Positions 53,722-62,887 of a stretch of 64,000 nt of DNA are shown one piece after another. The notes beneath the pieces were generated by a model. The model was not told the DNA's origin and made no database searches. It saw only the letters and a list, made by a program, of their open reading frames with translations. Source of the stretch: Roseivivax lentus (GTDB taxonomy: Bacteria > Pseudomonadota > Alphaproteobacteria > Rhodobacterales > Rhodobacteraceae); contig NZ_FTOQ01000001.1 of NCBI RefSeq assembly GCF_900156805.1, positions 496,001 to 560,000 of the forward strand, given 5' to 3'. Made by a program: the position numbers and the translations under genes. Position 1 is the stretch's first letter. Each line of letters opens with the position of its first letter.

Positions 53722-53775
53722 GAGGTCGGCGCGGGGGGCGTGGTCAGGATAAGGCGCCCTATTCCGAGGGTGCGG

Positions 53776-54336
53776 CGCCACTCTCACCGGCAGGCGCGCC
53801 GGCGGTGTTCGTGGCGTGAGATGCTTCCCGTGTCTCGGTCGATCAGGGACCCCCTGAGCGCGGAATCAAGGTTGCCTTGGCAACCGCCGCGCTCCAGCGC
53901 CTGCCCGCCCCCGTGGGCTGGCGCTGTGGTGACGCAGGCGCGACGTTCGGTCTGCGCAGGGGCTTGGCAGCCATAAAGTGCTCACGCTCCAAGGGGGCAA
54001 CGCCAACCCGCGGGCAGGCGCACCGGCGGGTTTTCGCGTGTCACGGTCTCTCCGGCCCTCGGTCGATCAGGGAACCCCTGAGCGCGGAATCAAGGTTGCC
54101 TTGGCAACCGCCGCGCTCCAGCGCCTGCCCAGCCCCACGGGCTGGCGCTTTGGTGATGCTGGCGCGACGTTCGGTCTGCGCAGGGGCTTGGCAGCCATAA
54201 AGCGCCCACGCTCCAAGGGGGCAGCGCCAACCCACTGGGCAGGCGCACCGGCGGGTTTTTCGTGTTACGGTCCCTCCGGGGCTCGGTGGATCAGCGACCC
54301 CGAGGCGCGGAACCGAGGCTGCTTTGGCAGCCGCCG
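53776..54336. repeat. 224-bp tandem repeat, about 2.5 copies, with nested hairpins
   Basis: Anchors GGTCGATCAG-type at 53837, 54061 and 54285, and CGCCA(A) at 53776, 54001 and 54225, give a 224-base period. Each unit holds a nested stem (GAGCGCGG .. GGTTGCC-TT-GGCAACC .. CCGCGCTC, 53856-53894 in copy 1) and a second hairpin (CAGCGCCTGCCC/GGGCTGGCGCTG, 53895-53926). In copy 3 the inner stem reads GGCTGC..GGCAGCC: a T-A pair became C-G, keeping the pairing. Confidence 0.92.
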
Positions 54337-54399
54337 GGCAGGCGTTTCAGATGACAGGCAGTTTGGCGAAAGCGGTTGCGCGCGGGCATCGCGGAAAAC

Positions 54400-54428
54400 G
54401 TCATCCCCGGGCCTGACCCGGGGATGAC
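54400..54428. terminator. Palindrome downstream of aldehyde dehydrogenase gene
   Basis: GTCATCCCCGGG and CCCGGGGATGAC, 12-bp perfect arms with a 5-base loop, 10 bases beyond the convergent gene's stop. This GTCATCCCCGGG motif is a familiar dispersed alphaproteobacterial palindrome; here it may act as a terminator. Confidence 0.7.
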
Positions 54429-54438
54429 CGCTCCTGCC

Positions 54439-55884
54439 TCAGCCTGCCTCGGGGTCCCAGCCCGACACCGCCTTGACCTCGACGAAGTCGTGGATGCCCC
54501 AGGAACCGCCCTCGCGGCCGTTGCCGGACATCTTCATGCCGCCGAAGGGCGAGCCCGCCGCGCGGTCCTGGCCGTTCATCTCGACCATGCCCGAGCGCAG
54601 CACCCGCGCCAGCCGGTTGCGCCGCGCGCCATCGGCCGATTGCACGTAATTGGTCAGCCCGTAGGGTGTGTCGTTGGCCACGCGCACGGCCTCGTCCTCG
54701 GTCTCGAAGCGCATGATCGACAGGACCGGGCCGAAGATTTCCTCGCGCGCGATGGTCATGTCGGGGGTGACGTCCGCGAACACGGTGGGGCGCACGAAGA
54801 AGCCCTTGTTCATGCCCTCGGGCAGGCCCGGACCGCCGGCGACGAGCCGCGCGCCTTCGTCGATGCCCTGCTGGATCAACCCCTGGATCTTGTCCCATTG
54901 GGTGCGGTTCACGACGGGGCCGATATGGCGGCCCTCTTCCGAGGCGGGGCCGACGCCGACCTTGCCGGCGACCTCGGCGGCCTCCTCGACGACGCGGTCG
55001 TAGATCGGCGCCTCGACCATCATCCGCGACGGCGCGTTACAGCTTTGCCCGGAATTCTGCATCATGTGCAGCACGCCGCGCTTCACGGCCTTGTCGTCCG
55101 CATCGGCAAAGATCAGGTTCGCGCCCTTGCCGCCCAATTCCAGGTGCACGCGCTTGAGCGTGTCTGCGGCGGCCTTGGAAATCAGCTTGCCCGCGCGGGT
55201 GGAGCCGGTGAAGGACACCATGTCGACATCCGGATGCGCCGAGAGCTGCGATCCGACGCCCGCGCCGTCGCCGTTGACGAGGTTGAAGACGCCCTTGGGC
55301 CAGCCCGCCGCCTCGACGCATTCGGCGAAGATCAGCGCCGAGAGCGGGCTTTCCTCGGAGGGCTTCAGCACCATCGTGTTGCCCGCCACGGCCGCCGCGC
55401 CGACCTTCAGCGTGATCTGGTTCATCGGCCAGTTCCACGGCGTGATGAGCGCGCAGACGCCCACCGCCTCGTGGATGATCCGGTCATTGGGCGTATCGTC
55501 GCCGAGCGGGGCCTCCCAGGCGAAGTCCTTCGCGGCCTTGATGAAGTTCTTCAGGTGATAGGAGCCCGCGCCGAACTGGTTGCGCGAGGCGAGATCGATG
55601 GGGGCGCCCATCTCGCGGCTCATCGCCTCGGCCATGTCGGCGGCGCGCGCGTTATAGGCCTCGAGCAGGCGCTCGACCGCCACGATCCGCTCCGCCACGG
55701 GGGTGGCCATCCAGCCCGGAAGCGCGGCCTTGGCGGCGGCCACGGCGGCGTCGGTATCGGCCTCGCCGCCCAGCGAGATCGTCGCGAAGGCCTCTTCGGT
55801 CGAGGGGTCGATCACCGCGTGATCCGTGCCCGCCCTGGGCGCGACCCAGGCACCGTCGATATAGAAGTTGCGTTTCTCGATCAT
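54439..55884 (-). CDS. NAD(P)-dependent aldehyde dehydrogenase family protein
   Basis: 481 residues. It oxidises an aldehyde to an acid using catalytic C282 (QNSGQSCNAPSRM) and the general base glutamate in LELGGKGAN, with ITPWNWPMNQITLK and SFTGSTRAGK for cofactor binding and PFGGMKMSGNGREGG near the C-terminus. The start MIEKRNFYIDG fits the family and follows GGGAGACGGCG; the frame remains open further up without support. The substrate is unknown. It is a standalone gene between repeats and a divergent peroxiredoxin gene. Confidence 0.93.
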   Translation of the reverse strand: MIEKRNFYIDGAWVAPRAGTDHAVIDPSTEEAFATISLGGEADTDAAVAAAKAALPGWMATPVAERIVAVERLLEAYNARAADMAEAMSREMGAPIDLASRNQFGAGSYHLKNFIKAAKDFAWEAPLGDDTPNDRIIHEAVGVCALITPWNWPMNQITLKVGAAAVAGNTMVLKPSEESPLSALIFAECVEAAGWPKGVFNLVNGDGAGVGSQLSAHPDVDMVSFTGSTRAGKLISKAAADTLKRVHLELGGKGANLIFADADDKAVKRGVLHMMQNSGQSCNAPSRMMVEAPIYDRVVEEAAEVAGKVGVGPASEEGRHIGPVVNRTQWDKIQGLIQQGIDEGARLVAGGPGLPEGMNKGFFVRPTVFADVTPDMTIAREEIFGPVLSIMRFETEDEAVRVANDTPYGLTNYVQSADGARRNRLARVLRSGMVEMNGQDRAAGSPFGGMKMSGNGREGGSWGIHDFVEVKAVSGWDPEAG

Positions 55885-56039
55885 CGCCGTCTCCCTTGCA
55901 TGCGGCCCGGGCCGGAAACCCCGTCGCGCTATTTGATCAAATTCTCCGCTGCACCATGCCGCCGCATCCCGGGGGATGCAATGGGCGCCCGGGCGCCCTA
56001 GGTACACGGGGAGGACATAACCCGGCACGGAGGCTCATC

Positions 56040-56693
56040 ATGGCTTTGCGCATCAACGATACCATCCCCGACCTGACCGTCGAGACCGATCAGGGCCCGA
56101 TTTCTCTGCACGATTACGTGGGCGACGCCTGGACGGTGATCTTTTCGCATCCGAAGGATTTCACGCCCGTCTGCACCACCGAGTTCGGCGCGGTGGCGCG
56201 GCTGAAGGACGAATGGGACAAGCGCGGCGTGAAGGTGCTCGGCGTCTCGGTGGACGGGGTCGAGGACCACAAGCGCTGGAAGGAGGACATCCGCACCGCA
56301 GGCGGCGCCGAGGCCACCTTCCCGATCGTGGCGGATACCGATCTTGCGCTGTCGAAGGCCTTCGACATGCTGCCCGCCGAGGCCTATCTGCCCGATGGCC
56401 GCACGCCCAACGACACTGCGACCGTGCGCGCGGTCTTCGTGATCGGGCCGGACAAACAGCTCAAGCTGTCGATGACCTACCCGATGAATGTGGGCCGCAA
56501 TTTCGCCGAGGTGCTGCGCGCCATCGACGGTCTGCAGACCGCGGCCCAGCACACCGTCGCGACGCCCGCCAACTGGGCGGTGGGCGAGGACGTGGTGATC
56601 CCAGCGACCGTGTCCGAAGAGGATGCCCGCGAGAAGTTCGGCCAGTACCAGACCGTGCTGCCCTACCTGCGGATGGCCAAACTGCCCGAGTGA
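56040..56693 (+). CDS. 1-Cys peroxiredoxin (Prx6 type)
   Basis: 217 residues. Peroxidatic C45 lies in FTPVCTTEFG, and there is no second conserved resolving cysteine. The long C-terminal domain (from about 150, with PMNVGRNFAEVLR and TPANW..GEDVVI) marks the Prx6 group. It reduces hydrogen peroxide and organic peroxides in the cytoplasm. The start follows GGAGG in CACGGAGGCTCATC. It is divergent from the aldehyde dehydrogenase gene. Confidence 0.94.
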   Translation: MALRINDTIPDLTVETDQGPISLHDYVGDAWTVIFSHPKDFTPVCTTEFGAVARLKDEWDKRGVKVLGVSVDGVEDHKRWKEDIRTAGGAEATFPIVADTDLALSKAFDMLPAEAYLPDGRTPNDTATVRAVFVIGPDKQLKLSMTYPMNVGRNFAEVLRAIDGLQTAAQHTVATPANWAVGEDVVIPATVSEEDAREKFGQYQTVLPYLRMAKLPE

Positions 56694-56803
56694 TCCCGCA
56701 CGCCGCCCGAGCACCGGCGCACAGGACCTGTGCGCCCGCGGCCTGCGCGGATGGCCGCCGCCGCGGTTGGCGGCAGAAATCGGGCGCTATATATTCCCCA
56801 TAG

Positions 56804-56833
56804 ACCCGGCGCAGCCTTCGCGCCGGGTTTTCC
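56804..56833 (+). terminator. Hairpin with T run between peroxiredoxin and MFS genes
   Basis: ACCCGGCG and CGCCGGGT (8 bp, 9-base loop) followed by TTTT. It lies 110 bases after the peroxiredoxin stop and 28 bases before the MFS start, after an AT-rich TATATATT, so it could end the peroxiredoxin transcript or attenuate the MFS gene. Confidence 0.7.
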
Positions 56834-56860
56834 ATTCGTACGATTGCATCTGGAAATTCC

Positions 56861-58135
56861 ATGTCCGCCATTCCCGACCGTCCCGCCGCCTCCGCCACCG
56901 AAGGCTCCGCCGCGCCGCCCGCGGCGGCCAATGCGCTGCCCTATTGGGAATTCATCGCGATCGTGGCCTTCCTGATGGCGCTCAATGCCGCGGCGATCGA
57001 CGTCTACATCCCGGCGATCACCGATATCAGCGCGGCCTTCGCCGTGGCCGATGCCAATGCCGGGCAATTCGTCATCGGCGCCTACGTGATCGGCTTCGGC
57101 GCGAGCCAGGTGGTCTACGGCCCCCTGTCGGACCGTTTCGGGCGCAGGCCGGTGCTGTTCTTCGGCCTTGGGGTCTATTGCGCGGCGGCCATCGCGGCGG
57201 CCTTCGCCACCTCGTTCGAGATGCTGCTCGCCATGCGGTTCATCCAGGGCCTCGGCGCCGGAGCGACCCGGGTCGTGGCGCTGTCGGTGGTGCGCGACCG
57301 GTTCCGCGGCGAGGCGATGGCGCAGGCCATGTCGCTGGTTATGATGGTGTTCATGGTGATGCCGGTGCTGGCGCCCAACCTCGGCTCCGCGGTGCTGCTG
57401 TTCGGCGATTGGCGGCTTCTGGCGGGGGCGATGTTCCTCATCGGTGCCGCCGCCTTCCTGTGGAGCTTCCTGCGCCTGCCCGAGACGCTGCGCCCGGAGG
57501 ACCGGCGCGAGCTCAGCGGCGCGCGGATCATGGAGGCCTTCCGGATCATCTTCACCAACCGCCGCGCCTTCGGCTACACGCTGGCGACCGGCGCCTTTTT
57601 CGGGGTGCTCTTTTCCTTCGTCAGCCAGGCCGAGCAGATCTACACCGTGGTCTACGGCATCGGGCCGGAATTCACGCTCTATTTCGCGCTGGTGGCGTGT
57701 TTCATGGCGGCGTCGAACTTCGCCAATTCGCGGCTCGTGCGGGTCTTCGGCACGCGCCGGCTGAGCCATGGCGCGCTGCTGGGCTTCGCGGTGCTAGCGG
57801 CGGTGCATCTCGCGCTGGCCGCGGCCTGGGGCGGCGCCTTGCCCTTCGTGTGGTTCCTGCTGCTGTCGATCCCGCAATTCTGCTTCTTCGGCTTCATCCC
57901 GGCGAATTTCAACGCGCTCGCGATGGAGGAGCTGGGCCATGTGGCAGGCACCGCCTCGGCGGTGCTGGGCACCGTGCAGACGCTGGGCGGCGGACTGATC
58001 GGGGCGGCGCTGGGCTATCTTTACGACGGGACCGTGCTGCCGATGTTCCTGGGCTTTGCGGTGCTGGGCGGGCTGTCGCTGACGCTGGCCGCCTATGCGG
58101 AAGGCTGGGGACTGTTCCAGCGCCGCCGGGCGTAG
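56861..58135 (+). CDS. MFS drug-efflux transporter, Bcr/CflA type
   Basis: 424 residues with about 12 membrane segments from residue 30 onward and a proline/alanine-rich N-terminal tail. Motif A of drug:H+ antiporters is present (GPLSDRFGRRPVLFFG near 87), and the N-terminal helix has the DVYIPAI signature of the Bcr/CflA family. Relatives export bicyclomycin, sulfonamides or chloramphenicol, but the substrate here is unknown. A hairpin with T run lies in its leader. Confidence 0.9.
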   Translation: MSAIPDRPAASATEGSAAPPAAANALPYWEFIAIVAFLMALNAAAIDVYIPAITDISAAFAVADANAGQFVIGAYVIGFGASQVVYGPLSDRFGRRPVLFFGLGVYCAAAIAAAFATSFEMLLAMRFIQGLGAGATRVVALSVVRDRFRGEAMAQAMSLVMMVFMVMPVLAPNLGSAVLLFGDWRLLAGAMFLIGAAAFLWSFLRLPETLRPEDRRELSGARIMEAFRIIFTNRRAFGYTLATGAFFGVLFSFVSQAEQIYTVVYGIGPEFTLYFALVACFMAASNFANSRLVRVFGTRRLSHGALLGFAVLAAVHLALAAAWGGALPFVWFLLLSIPQFCFFGFIPANFNALAMEELGHVAGTASAVLGTVQTLGGGLIGAALGYLYDGTVLPMFLGFAVLGGLSLTLAAYAEGWGLFQRRRA

Positions 58136-58225
58136 GGGCGCGCGCACCGGGCCTGACCGCCCGCCCCATTGGCACCGGGCGTCCCATGCCGTATCGCGTG
58201 GGGCGTGCTGCACGAGGAACTCCCC

Positions 58226-59251
58226 ATGCCCAGACCCTTCGAGATCGGTGAGGTCACCATCGCGCCGGGCACGCGCGCCAGCGTCGATCTGCCGGTGTCG
58301 GTCCTGTCCGATCACACCCCGGTGCACCTCTCGGCCGAGGTCGTCCACGGGCGCCGTCCGGGCCCGACCTTTTTCGTCTCGGCGGCGATTCACGGCGACG
58401 AGGTGATCGGCGTGGAGATCGTGCGCCGCCTGTTGCGCGCGCGCCCGCTGGAGCGGCTGGCGGGCACGCTGATCGCGGTGCCGGTGGTCAACACCTTCGG
58501 CTTTCTCAACCAGTCGCGATACCTGCCGGACCGGCGCGATCTGAACCGGTCCTTCCCGGGCTCGGCGCATGGATCGCTCGCGGCGCGGCTCGCCGATATC
58601 TTCCTGACCGAGATCGTCACGCGCTGCGATGTGGGCATCGACCTGCATTCCGCCGCGGTCGGGCGCACGAACCTGCCGCAGATCCGGCTGACGCCCGGGG
58701 ATGCGCGGCTGGCCGAACTCGGGGCGGCCTTCGCGGCACCGGTGACGATGAACAGCCGGGTGCGCGACGGATCGCTGCGCGAGGCCGCCGACAATGCCGG
58801 GGTGGACGTGCTGCTCTACGAGGCGGGCGAGGGGCTGCGCTTCGACGAGACCGCCGCGCGGGCGGGCGTCGCGGGCATCCTGCGGGTCATGCAGCATCTG
58901 GGCATGATCGCCGGACGCGGCGTGCCGCGGGCGCGGGGCGCGTCGGTGTTCTGCGACGGCTCGTCCTGGGTGCGCGCACCGTCGGGCGGGCTCTTGCGGA
59001 CGCTGAAGGCCGCGGGCGATTATGTGGAGGAAGGCGCCGTTCTGGGCATCGTGTCGGACCCGTTCGGCGCCGTCGATCACGAGATCGCGGCGCCCGAGGC
59101 GGGAATCGTGATCGGGCGGACCAACCTGCCCGTCGTCAACGAGGGCGATGCCTGTTTCCATATCGCAACGCCGGCGCGGCCGATGGCGCAGGACGCGATG
59201 TCGGACCATCTGGAGCTGCCGTCGCTTTACGACGAGGACGAGATCATCTGA
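58226..59251 (+). CDS. Succinylglutamate desuccinylase/aspartoacylase family zinc hydrolase
   Basis: 341 residues. Zinc-carboxypeptidase-like fold with HGDE near residue 56, R in NQSRYLPDRRDLNRSFPG near 98 and the third zinc histidine in GIDLHS near 140; C-terminal barrel-like region from about 250. This group (M14 AstE/AspA) deacylates small amides such as N-acetyl or N-succinyl amino acids, with ectoine-pathway DoeB relatives among them. No neighbouring gene fixes the substrate. It converges on rlmH with a 6-base gap. Confidence 0.88.
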   Translation: MPRPFEIGEVTIAPGTRASVDLPVSVLSDHTPVHLSAEVVHGRRPGPTFFVSAAIHGDEVIGVEIVRRLLRARPLERLAGTLIAVPVVNTFGFLNQSRYLPDRRDLNRSFPGSAHGSLAARLADIFLTEIVTRCDVGIDLHSAAVGRTNLPQIRLTPGDARLAELGAAFAAPVTMNSRVRDGSLREAADNAGVDVLLYEAGEGLRFDETAARAGVAGILRVMQHLGMIAGRGVPRARGASVFCDGSSWVRAPSGGLLRTLKAAGDYVEEGAVLGIVSDPFGAVDHEIAAPEAGIVIGRTNLPVVNEGDACFHIATPARPMAQDAMSDHLELPSLYDEDEII

Positions 59252-59257
59252 GCCGCT

Positions 59258-59728
59258 TCAGGCGCGGTGATAGGGCGTCCCGGCAAGGATCGAGGCCGCG
59301 CGGTAAAGCTGTTCGGCCAGCATGACGCGCACGAGCATGTGCGGCCAGACCATCGCCCCGAAACTCAGCGCGAAATCCGCCTCGGCGCGCAAGAACGGGT
59401 CGATCCCGTCGGCGCCGCCGATCGCGAAGGCCACGTCCTGCCGCCCGGTATCGCGCCACTTGGCAATCTGACCGGCGAAATCCGGCGAGGACATCCTCGC
59501 CCCGCGTTCATCGAGAACACAAAGCAGCGCGCCGGCGGGCAGCGCGCGCCGCAGAAGCGCCGCTTCCGCGGCCATGCCGCCGCCCTTCTTGTCCTCCACC
59601 TCGACACAAGAGACCGGGCCGAGGCCCAAGGCCCGCCCGGTTTTTTCCGCTCGGTCGAGATAATCGTCGACAAGCGCCTTCTCCGGCCCCTTGCGGAGCC
59701 GTCCCACGACGCAGAGATGCAGCCGCAC
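59258..59728 (-). CDS. rlmH: 23S rRNA (pseudouridine1915-N3)-methyltransferase
   Basis: 156 residues, SPOUT-type methyltransferase of normal length. It methylates pseudouridine 1915 in helix 69 of 23S rRNA. Motifs: the start MRLHLCVVGRLRKGPE, LDERGARMSSPDFA, FAIGGADGIDP with the knot that binds SAM, and the C-terminal RVMLAEQLYRAASILAGTPYHRA. It starts directly at the end of rsfS (no gap), a widely conserved ribosome-related pair. Confidence 0.96.
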   Translation of the reverse strand: MRLHLCVVGRLRKGPEKALVDDYLDRAEKTGRALGLGPVSCVEVEDKKGGGMAAEAALLRRALPAGALLCVLDERGARMSSPDFAGQIAKWRDTGRQDVAFAIGGADGIDPFLRAEADFALSFGAMVWPHMLVRVMLAEQLYRAASILAGTPYHRA

Positions 59729-60142
59729 CTACTGGGCTTTGGCCGCCGCGGGCGCGGGCGCCCACATCTTCTCGATCTGGTAGAAGTCCCGCACTTCGGG
59801 GCGGAACACGTGCACGATCACGTCGCCGGTATCGATCAGCACCCAATCGCCGGTCTCGCGTCCTTCCATCTTGGACAAGATCCCGTACTGGGTCTTCAGA
59901 TCGTCGGCGACCTTCTCGGAGATCGCGCCTACCTGACGCGAGGACCGGCCGGAACAGACGATCATGTAATCGCCCATCGCGGATTTGCCGCGCAGATCGA
60001 TCTGCACGACGTCTTCGGCCTTCATGTCATCGAGGGTTTTGAGAATCGCCGCGAGGGAGTTCTCGCTCGTCGGCGTCATTGGGGTCTGGCCCGTCATCGG
60101 GCCCCCGAGTTCAGCGACACCGGTCGCGGAAGCATTGGGCAA
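59729..60142 (-). CDS. rsfS: Ribosomal silencing factor RsfS
   Basis: 137 residues if a TTG start (LPNASATG) behind AAGGAGG is used; ATG at 60098 (MTGQTPMT) is an alternative giving 122. The DUF143 core is clear: LDDMKAEDVVQIDLRGKSAMGDYMIVCSGRSSRQV, and DWVLIDTGDVIVHVFRPEVRDFYQIEKMW at the C-terminus. RsfS binds ribosomal protein L14 and blocks subunit joining when nutrients are scarce. It forms an operon with rlmH. Confidence 0.94.
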   Translation of the reverse strand: MPNASATGVAELGGPMTGQTPMTPTSENSLAAILKTLDDMKAEDVVQIDLRGKSAMGDYMIVCSGRSSRQVGAISEKVADDLKTQYGILSKMEGRETGDWVLIDTGDVIVHVFRPEVRDFYQIEKMWAPAPAAAKAQ

Positions 60143-60541
60143 CAGGACATCGTCCTCCTTGGTTTGTCACGCCGGTACGACCCCCGGCGCGTTGGGGTAG
60201 TGCAAAGATAACATCGGGGCGGCGAAATCTCAATGACAGGTGTGCGGATGCGCTGCATCGAGGCTTTGCGCTGTGCGCATGACGCGGGAGCGCTTGGCCG
60301 CGGGCGACGCTTCATCCCGCGCATGCTGGCGCGCGATGGATGCCCGGCCATGGCGTGGATCGCGCATGGGCGCCGGCATGACCCATGGCCAGCCCGGCGG
60401 GGCGGGCAGGTGCGGACGCGCGGCGGCGGTGGTCAGCGCAGCCTTGGCTCCGCGCTCAGGGCGCGCGCCAGCGCGCGCGTCGGGGCGCAGGGATTCCCGG
60501 CGCCACCGGAGGCGTGGCGGGCATTCGCCCGCCAGGCCCCA
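60143..60541. other. Intergenic region between rsfS and ALDH16 gene
   Basis: About 400 bases with no supported gene. It holds the rsfS leader and, near the ALDH16 end, an inverted repeat TGGCGGGC/GCCCGCCA (60515-60534) without T run. Very GC-rich simple alternations (GCGCGC) occur near 60460-60480. Confidence 0.6.
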
Positions 60542-62878
60542 TCACGCGCCGTAGGGCACCCACACGGTCTTCACCTCGGTCGCGGCATCGAGGAAGGCGC
60601 GCGCGGCGCCCTCCGCCCCGGCCCAGTCGCGGGCCTTCCCGTCATTGACCCAGGTCCGTTTGAGATTGCCCGCCGCGCGGCGTTCGATCTCGGCCGAGAT
60701 ATCGGCGCCCGAGAAGGACCAGACCGCGTCCACATCGGCGTGATCGGCCAGCGTTTTCGCCAGATCGTCATGCGGCCCGGTCAGCAGGTTCACCGCGCCG
60801 CCCGGCACGTCCGACGTCTCGAGAAGCTGCGTCAGCTCCTGCGCGATGAGGGGCGCGGCTTCGGAGGCCACCAGAACCAGCCGGTTGCCCATCGCGAGGG
60901 CGGGCGCCATCACCGACACGAGGCCCGCAAGCGGCATCTCGTCGGTGCAGAGCGCGCCGATCACGCCCACCGGCTCGCGCAGCGCCATGGCAAGGCCCCG
61001 CATCGGCACGGCGCGCACCTCTCCGGCGAACTTGTCGGCCCAGGCGGCGGCCTCGAAGAGGCGCGTAGTGGCCAACGCCACTTCCGCCGCGCCGCCCTTC
61101 CTGCCGGTCATGGCGTCGATCCGCGCGGCCAGCTCTGCGTCGCGGGCCGAGAGGTTCTCGCCCAGGTAATACAGCACCTGCGCGCGGTTATGCGCGGTGG
61201 CGCCTGCCCAGCCCGAGGCCCCGCGCGCCGCCTCGACTGCGTTGCGCACGTCCTTGCGGTTGGCGATGGGCGCCTGCCCCAGAAGGCGGCCCTTGGCATC
61301 AAAGATCGCCTGCGCGTAGCCGCCATCGGGCCGCGCCTGCTTGCCCCCGATATAGAGCTTGGCGGTGCGGTCTACGGGCTGCGGCTCCGCCGCGTCGCCG
61401 GTGAAGGGCGCGATGCGCTTCAGCGCCTTCGCCTTTCCCGCGGGTCTCGTGTAGGCCATCAGCCCCTCAGCGCCGCCTTCGCGTCCGAAGCCCGATTCGC
61501 GCACGCCGCCGAAGGGGGCCGCCGCGTCGAACATGTTGGTGCCGTTCACCCAGACCACGCCCGAGGCCAGTTTCGGCGCGATGTCGAGCGCGACATTGAT
61601 GTTTTCCGACCAGATTGTGGCCGCCAGCCCGTAACGCGTGTTGTTGGCCAACTGCACCGCCTCGGAGGGCGTGCGGAAGGTGGTGGAGACGAGGACGGGG
61701 CCGAAGATCTCCTCCTGCATCAGGGGCGACGCGGGCGAGAGATCGGAGATCAGCGTGGGCGGGTAGAAACAGCCCTCGGGCACCGGACCCGCGGCGCGGT
61801 AGACGGTGCCGTCCGCCTGCTCCACGAGTGCTGCGATCCGCGCGCATTGCTCGGGATGCACGATGGCGCCCACGTCGATCGACTTGTCGAGGGGGTCGCC
61901 CAAGCGCAGCTTGTCCATCCGGGCGCGCAGTTTCGCGTGGAACCGCTCGGCGATGCCCTCCTGCACCAGAAGGAGGGAGCCCGCGCAGCAGACCTGCCCG
62001 CCATTGAACCAGATCGCGTCAACGAGGCCCTCGATGGCGCTGTCGAGATCGGCATCCTCGAAGACGATATAGGGCGACTTGCCGCCGAGCTCGAGGGTCA
62101 GCGCCTTGCCCTGCCCGGCCGTGGCGGCGCGGATCTTGCGGCCCACCTCGGTCGAGCCGGTGAAGGCGATCTTGTCCACGTCGGCGGCGACCAGCGCCGC
62201 GCCGGTCTCGCCATCGCCGGTGACGATGTTGACGACACCTTTCGGCAGGCCCGCCTGACGGCAGATATCGGCGAAAAGCAGCGCCGTGAGCGACGTCCAT
62301 TCGGCGGGTTTCAGCACCACCGTGTTGCCCATGGCGAGCGCGGGGGCGATCTTCCAGGCGAGCATGAGAAGCGGGAAGTTCCAAGGCACGATCTGACCGC
62401 AGACGCCATGCGCGACGCGGCCCGGCGCATGATCGTCCATCAGCTGCGCGCAACCCGCATGGTAGTAGAAATGTCGCTGCGCGAGGGGCACGTCGATGTC
62501 CCGCGCCTCGCGGATGGGCTTGCCGTTGTCGAGCGTCTCGAGCACGGCGAAGAGGCGGGAATGCTTCTGCAGGAGCCGCGCGATGGCGTAGAGATAGCGC
62601 GCCCGTCCCGGACCGCCGAGCTTCTCCCATTTGCCCTGCGCGGCGCGGGCGGCGGCCACGGCGCGCGCCACGTCTTCCGCCGTGCCCTGGGTGATCTCGG
62701 CCAGCACCTCGCCCGTGGCGGGGCTTGTGGTTTCGAAGGTCGCGCCGGGCGCGGTGAAAGCGCCGTCCACGAAATGCCCGAACCGCGCGCCCTGATCGGT
62801 GATCCAGGCCAGCGCATCGCCGGCGGCCTCGGGGGCGGGCCCGTATTCCATGGTCTCGAAGATATCCTTGACGGTCAT
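60542..62878 (-). CDS. ALDH16-type two-domain aldehyde dehydrogenase
   Basis: 778 residues, far longer than ordinary aldehyde dehydrogenases. The first ~490 residues are a complete catalytic domain: IVPWNFPLLMLAWK, AFTGSTEVGRKI, LELGGKSPYIV, active C297/C298 (GGQVCCAGS) and PFGGVRESGFGREGG. The last ~280 residues are a second, truncated ALDH-like domain (REPVGVIGALCTDEMPL) without an active cysteine. This matches bacterial ALDH16, for which a Loktanella enzyme structure is known. It lies 9 bases after deoC and probably oxidises acetaldehyde or a related product. Confidence 0.9.
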   Translation of the reverse strand: MTVKDIFETMEYGPAPEAAGDALAWITDQGARFGHFVDGAFTAPGATFETTSPATGEVLAEITQGTAEDVARAVAAARAAQGKWEKLGGPGRARYLYAIARLLQKHSRLFAVLETLDNGKPIREARDIDVPLAQRHFYYHAGCAQLMDDHAPGRVAHGVCGQIVPWNFPLLMLAWKIAPALAMGNTVVLKPAEWTSLTALLFADICRQAGLPKGVVNIVTGDGETGAALVAADVDKIAFTGSTEVGRKIRAATAGQGKALTLELGGKSPYIVFEDADLDSAIEGLVDAIWFNGGQVCCAGSLLLVQEGIAERFHAKLRARMDKLRLGDPLDKSIDVGAIVHPEQCARIAALVEQADGTVYRAAGPVPEGCFYPPTLISDLSPASPLMQEEIFGPVLVSTTFRTPSEAVQLANNTRYGLAATIWSENINVALDIAPKLASGVVWVNGTNMFDAAAPFGGVRESGFGREGGAEGLMAYTRPAGKAKALKRIAPFTGDAAEPQPVDRTAKLYIGGKQARPDGGYAQAIFDAKGRLLGQAPIANRKDVRNAVEAARGASGWAGATAHNRAQVLYYLGENLSARDAELAARIDAMTGRKGGAAEVALATTRLFEAAAWADKFAGEVRAVPMRGLAMALREPVGVIGALCTDEMPLAGLVSVMAPALAMGNRLVLVASEAAPLIAQELTQLLETSDVPGGAVNLLTGPHDDLAKTLADHADVDAVWSFSGADISAEIERRAAGNLKRTWVNDGKARDWAGAEGAARAFLDAATEVKTVWVPYGA

Positions 62879-62887
62879 GTCCGTGCC

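Larger units (their letters stand above)
53722..54438. other. Long intergenic region filled by structured repeats
   Basis: About 715 bases between argJ and a convergent aldehyde dehydrogenase gene. Most is the 224-bp tandem array (53776-54336); the rest has the palindrome at 54400. Open frames through it are explained by repeat composition and have no RBS. Confidence 0.7.

Noticed and set aside
53877-54427. Overlapping plus-strand open frames in the 224-bp repeats
   Set aside because: No ribosome-binding sites, and the sequence is dominated by hairpins and tandem duplication.
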